DNA of 64,000 nucleotides from Halopseudomonas nanhaiensis (GTDB taxonomy: Bacteria > Pseudomonadota > Gammaproteobacteria > Pseudomonadales > Pseudomonadaceae): positions 1,488,001 through 1,552,000 of the forward strand of contig NZ_CP073751.1 in NCBI RefSeq assembly GCF_020025155.1, given 5' to 3'. The notes beneath the pieces were generated by a model. It searched no databases, was not told the DNA's origin, and saw nothing but the letters and a program-made list of their open reading frames with translations. Positions 62,420 through 64,000 of this stretch are shown here, in pieces. The position numbers and the translations under genes were made by a program. Each line of letters begins with the position of its first letter. The first letter of the stretch is position 1.

Positions 62420-64000
62420 ATGGCAGAGAAGGCCAGGCCGACGGTGTCGTCGGCGCTCGAGGCGTTTTATCAGCGCGAACGTGCGCACCCCGAGAAAGTC
62501 TATCTGGTCCAACCGCTTGCTGATGGGTCTGCGGTGTCGTACACCTGGGCCGCCGTCGGCGATCAGGCGCGACGGATGTCCGCCTACCTGCGCAGTCTCG
62601 ATCTTCCTGTCGGAAGCCACATCGGTCTGTTGTCGCGCAACTGCGCGCACTGGATCATCGCAGATCTGGCAATCTGGATGGCCGGGCATGTTTCGGTACC
62701 GGTCGATCCGACGCTGACTGCCGATTCAGTGCGTCAGGTTCTGGAGCACGCAGATTGCCGTGTCATATTCGTGGGCAAGCTGGATAACTGGCAGACGCTG
62801 CGAGCGGGATTGCCCGAAGCGCTGCCATGGGTCGCCCTGCCACTGGCCCCGGAGGACCCGCACCTGCTGCCCTGGCAGAGTCTGGTCGATGCCAGCGAGC
62901 CGTCGGCCGACGACCATGCGGTGGACCCGCAGAGTGTGGCAACGATCATCTACACCTCCGGTACGTCGGGGGTCCCGAAGGGTGTCATGCTCAGCTTCGC
63001 CAGCATGTACTACGCCGCCAACAATGGACTGCGACTGTTTACCATCACCGAAGACGACCGACTGCTGTCCTACCTGCCGCTGAGCAATGTTGCTGAACGC
63101 CAGTTTGTCGAAATTGCTTCGCTGCTGTCCGGTCAGACCATCTATTTCGTCCATAGCGCGCAGACGTTCGTCGAGGACAATCGGCGCGCTCGACCTACGG
63201 TATTTTTTGGCGTACCGAGGATCTGGCTGAAACTGCAGCAGAGTGTCTTGCAGCGGGTCCCGGGCGCGCTGCTCAAGGCGGCGGTCGGCATCCCTCTGGT
63301 CGGCACCGCACTGGCCCGGCAGGTGCTGGAGAGGCTCGGCTTCGACCAGATCCGCTATGCGGTGAGCGGTGCCGCACCGATCGATGATCAGCTGCTGCTC
63401 TGGTATCACAGCCTCGGTCTGAGCCTGGTGGAAATCTACGGCATGACGGAAAACGCCGGCTATTCCCATCTTGGCCGACCCAAACGCTTCAAGAGTGGCT
63501 GGATCGGGCTGCCCAATCCGGGCGTGGAGTGTCGCCTGTCAGCAGACGGCGAGTTGCTGGTACGCAGTCCGGCGAACATGCTCGGTTACTACAAGGACCC
63601 GGCGCGGACTGCCGAAGCGCTCGACGAGGACGGGTTTCTCCACACCGGTGACTGCGGTGAAATCGACAACGAAGGGTTTCTGCGTATCACCGGGCGCCGC
63701 AAGGACATTTTCAAGACCAGCAAGGGCCGTTATGTTGCCCCGGGTCCGATCGAAAAGCGTCTGCTCGCCCATCCGTATATCGAGCAGGCGTGTGTGGTGG
63801 GAACGCACCTGCCGCAACCCATCGCGCTTGTCAGACTGGAAGAGCAGACCACCGCCGGGATCAATCCCGTGCGGGTGGAGGAGACGTTGTCAGCAGCGCT
63901 CCTGAAGCTCAACGCCGAACTCAATCGGCAGGAGCAACTGGCCTGCCTTGTCGTCATTGCCGATGCGTGGACAGTCGAGGATGGATTCCTCACGCCCACC
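62420..64000 (+). CDS. AMP-binding long-chain acyl-CoA synthetase-like protein, 3' end cut by window
   Basis: 527 residues visible, open to the window edge. The phosphate loop is TIIYTSGTSGVPKGVMLS and the adenine motif is VEIYGMTENAG; DRLLSYLPLSNVAERQFVE and FKTSKGRYVAPGPIEKRL are typical of the long-chain (FadD15/ACSL-like) branch. AGAGG lies shortly before the ATG at 62420. It would activate fatty acids to acyl-CoA. It follows sixA by about 110 bp on the same strand. Confidence 0.88.
   Translation, partial: MAEKARPTVSSALEAFYQRERAHPEKVYLVQPLADGSAVSYTWAAVGDQARRMSAYLRSLDLPVGSHIGLLSRNCAHWIIADLAIWMAGHVSVPVDPTLTADSVRQVLEHADCRVIFVGKLDNWQTLRAGLPEALPWVALPLAPEDPHLLPWQSLVDASEPSADDHAVDPQSVATIIYTSGTSGVPKGVMLSFASMYYAANNGLRLFTITEDDRLLSYLPLSNVAERQFVEIASLLSGQTIYFVHSAQTFVEDNRRARPTVFFGVPRIWLKLQQSVLQRVPGALLKAAVGIPLVGTALARQVLERLGFDQIRYAVSGAAPIDDQLLLWYHSLGLSLVEIYGMTENAGYSHLGRPKRFKSGWIGLPNPGVECRLSADGELLVRSPANMLGYYKDPARTAEALDEDGFLHTGDCGEIDNEGFLRITGRRKDIFKTSKGRYVAPGPIEKRLLAHPYIEQACVVGTHLPQPIALVRLEEQTTAGINPVRVEETLSAALLKLNAELNRQEQLACLVVIADAWTVEDGFLTPT

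Overview
This 64 kb stretch of high-GC chromosome is gene-dense and looks like a Pseudomonas-lineage gammaproteobacterium, most plausibly the marine Halopseudomonas group or a close relative. The main evidence is the right-hand gene order: fabB-fabA, acyl-CoA synthetase, hybrid sensor kinase, ABC-type periplasmic protein, TonB receptor, gpsA, DUF4389, sixA, long-chain acyl-CoA ligase. To my knowledge this matches the PA1609-PA1617 neighbourhood of P. aeruginosa. A FAN1-type nuclease, a GTG-started yebG with a LexA box, and typical Pseudomonas FliA and RpoN promoter sequences fit as well. I see no rRNA, tRNA, insertion sequence, prophage or CRISPR array.

Layout. 1-13 kb: housekeeping and accessory enzymes (GST, SDR, GNAT, two transporters, a diguanylate cyclase, a DJ-1 family protein, a secreted hydrolase, a DUF1329 protein, a membrane-anchored receiver protein, an aldo/keto reductase). 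13-18 kb: a CinA-like protein, a lemA/TPM operon and a FliA-driven chemoreceptor. 18-22 kb: a Baeyer-Villiger-type monooxygenase/SDR/hydrolase operon divergent from a TetR regulator, with a perfect 20-bp palindrome over the promoter. 22-31 kb: secreted phosphodiesterase, SOS-regulated yebG, a lysine-rich secreted GH5 enzyme beside a low-GC gap, a LuxR-type regulator, an ion channel, another GST and a second diguanylate cyclase. 31-44 kb: hydrolase and DUF3182 protein, the XPD-like nuclease-helicase with FAN1, LysE exporter, a GH13 sugar phosphorylase, an esterase lipoprotein, a sodium symporter, an ankyrin protein and a Bcr-type MFS pump.

The most interesting locus is 44.5-49.9 kb. selA and selB lie immediately downstream of a two-gene unit whose second gene is split by an in-frame TGA. 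Reading through that TGA gives a 176-residue protein with U-G-S-C followed by further cysteines. This is the UGSC selenoprotein family. A small hairpin with a guanine in its loop follows the TGA at the distance expected of a bacterial SECIS. The upstream, translationally coupled gene fuses a CxxC thioredoxin-like domain to a large domain of unknown function. Together they look like a selenium-dependent redox system encoded beside its own insertion machinery. selC was not found in the window.

50-64 kb holds an RpoN-driven soluble chemoreceptor with a C-terminal Cache-like domain, the unsaturated fatty acid genes fabA and fabB, and an apparent outer-membrane to inner-membrane signalling unit (TonB receptor, periplasmic binding protein, CHASE8-like hybrid kinase). 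It ends with gpsA-DUF4389-sixA and a long-chain acyl-CoA ligase that runs off the window.
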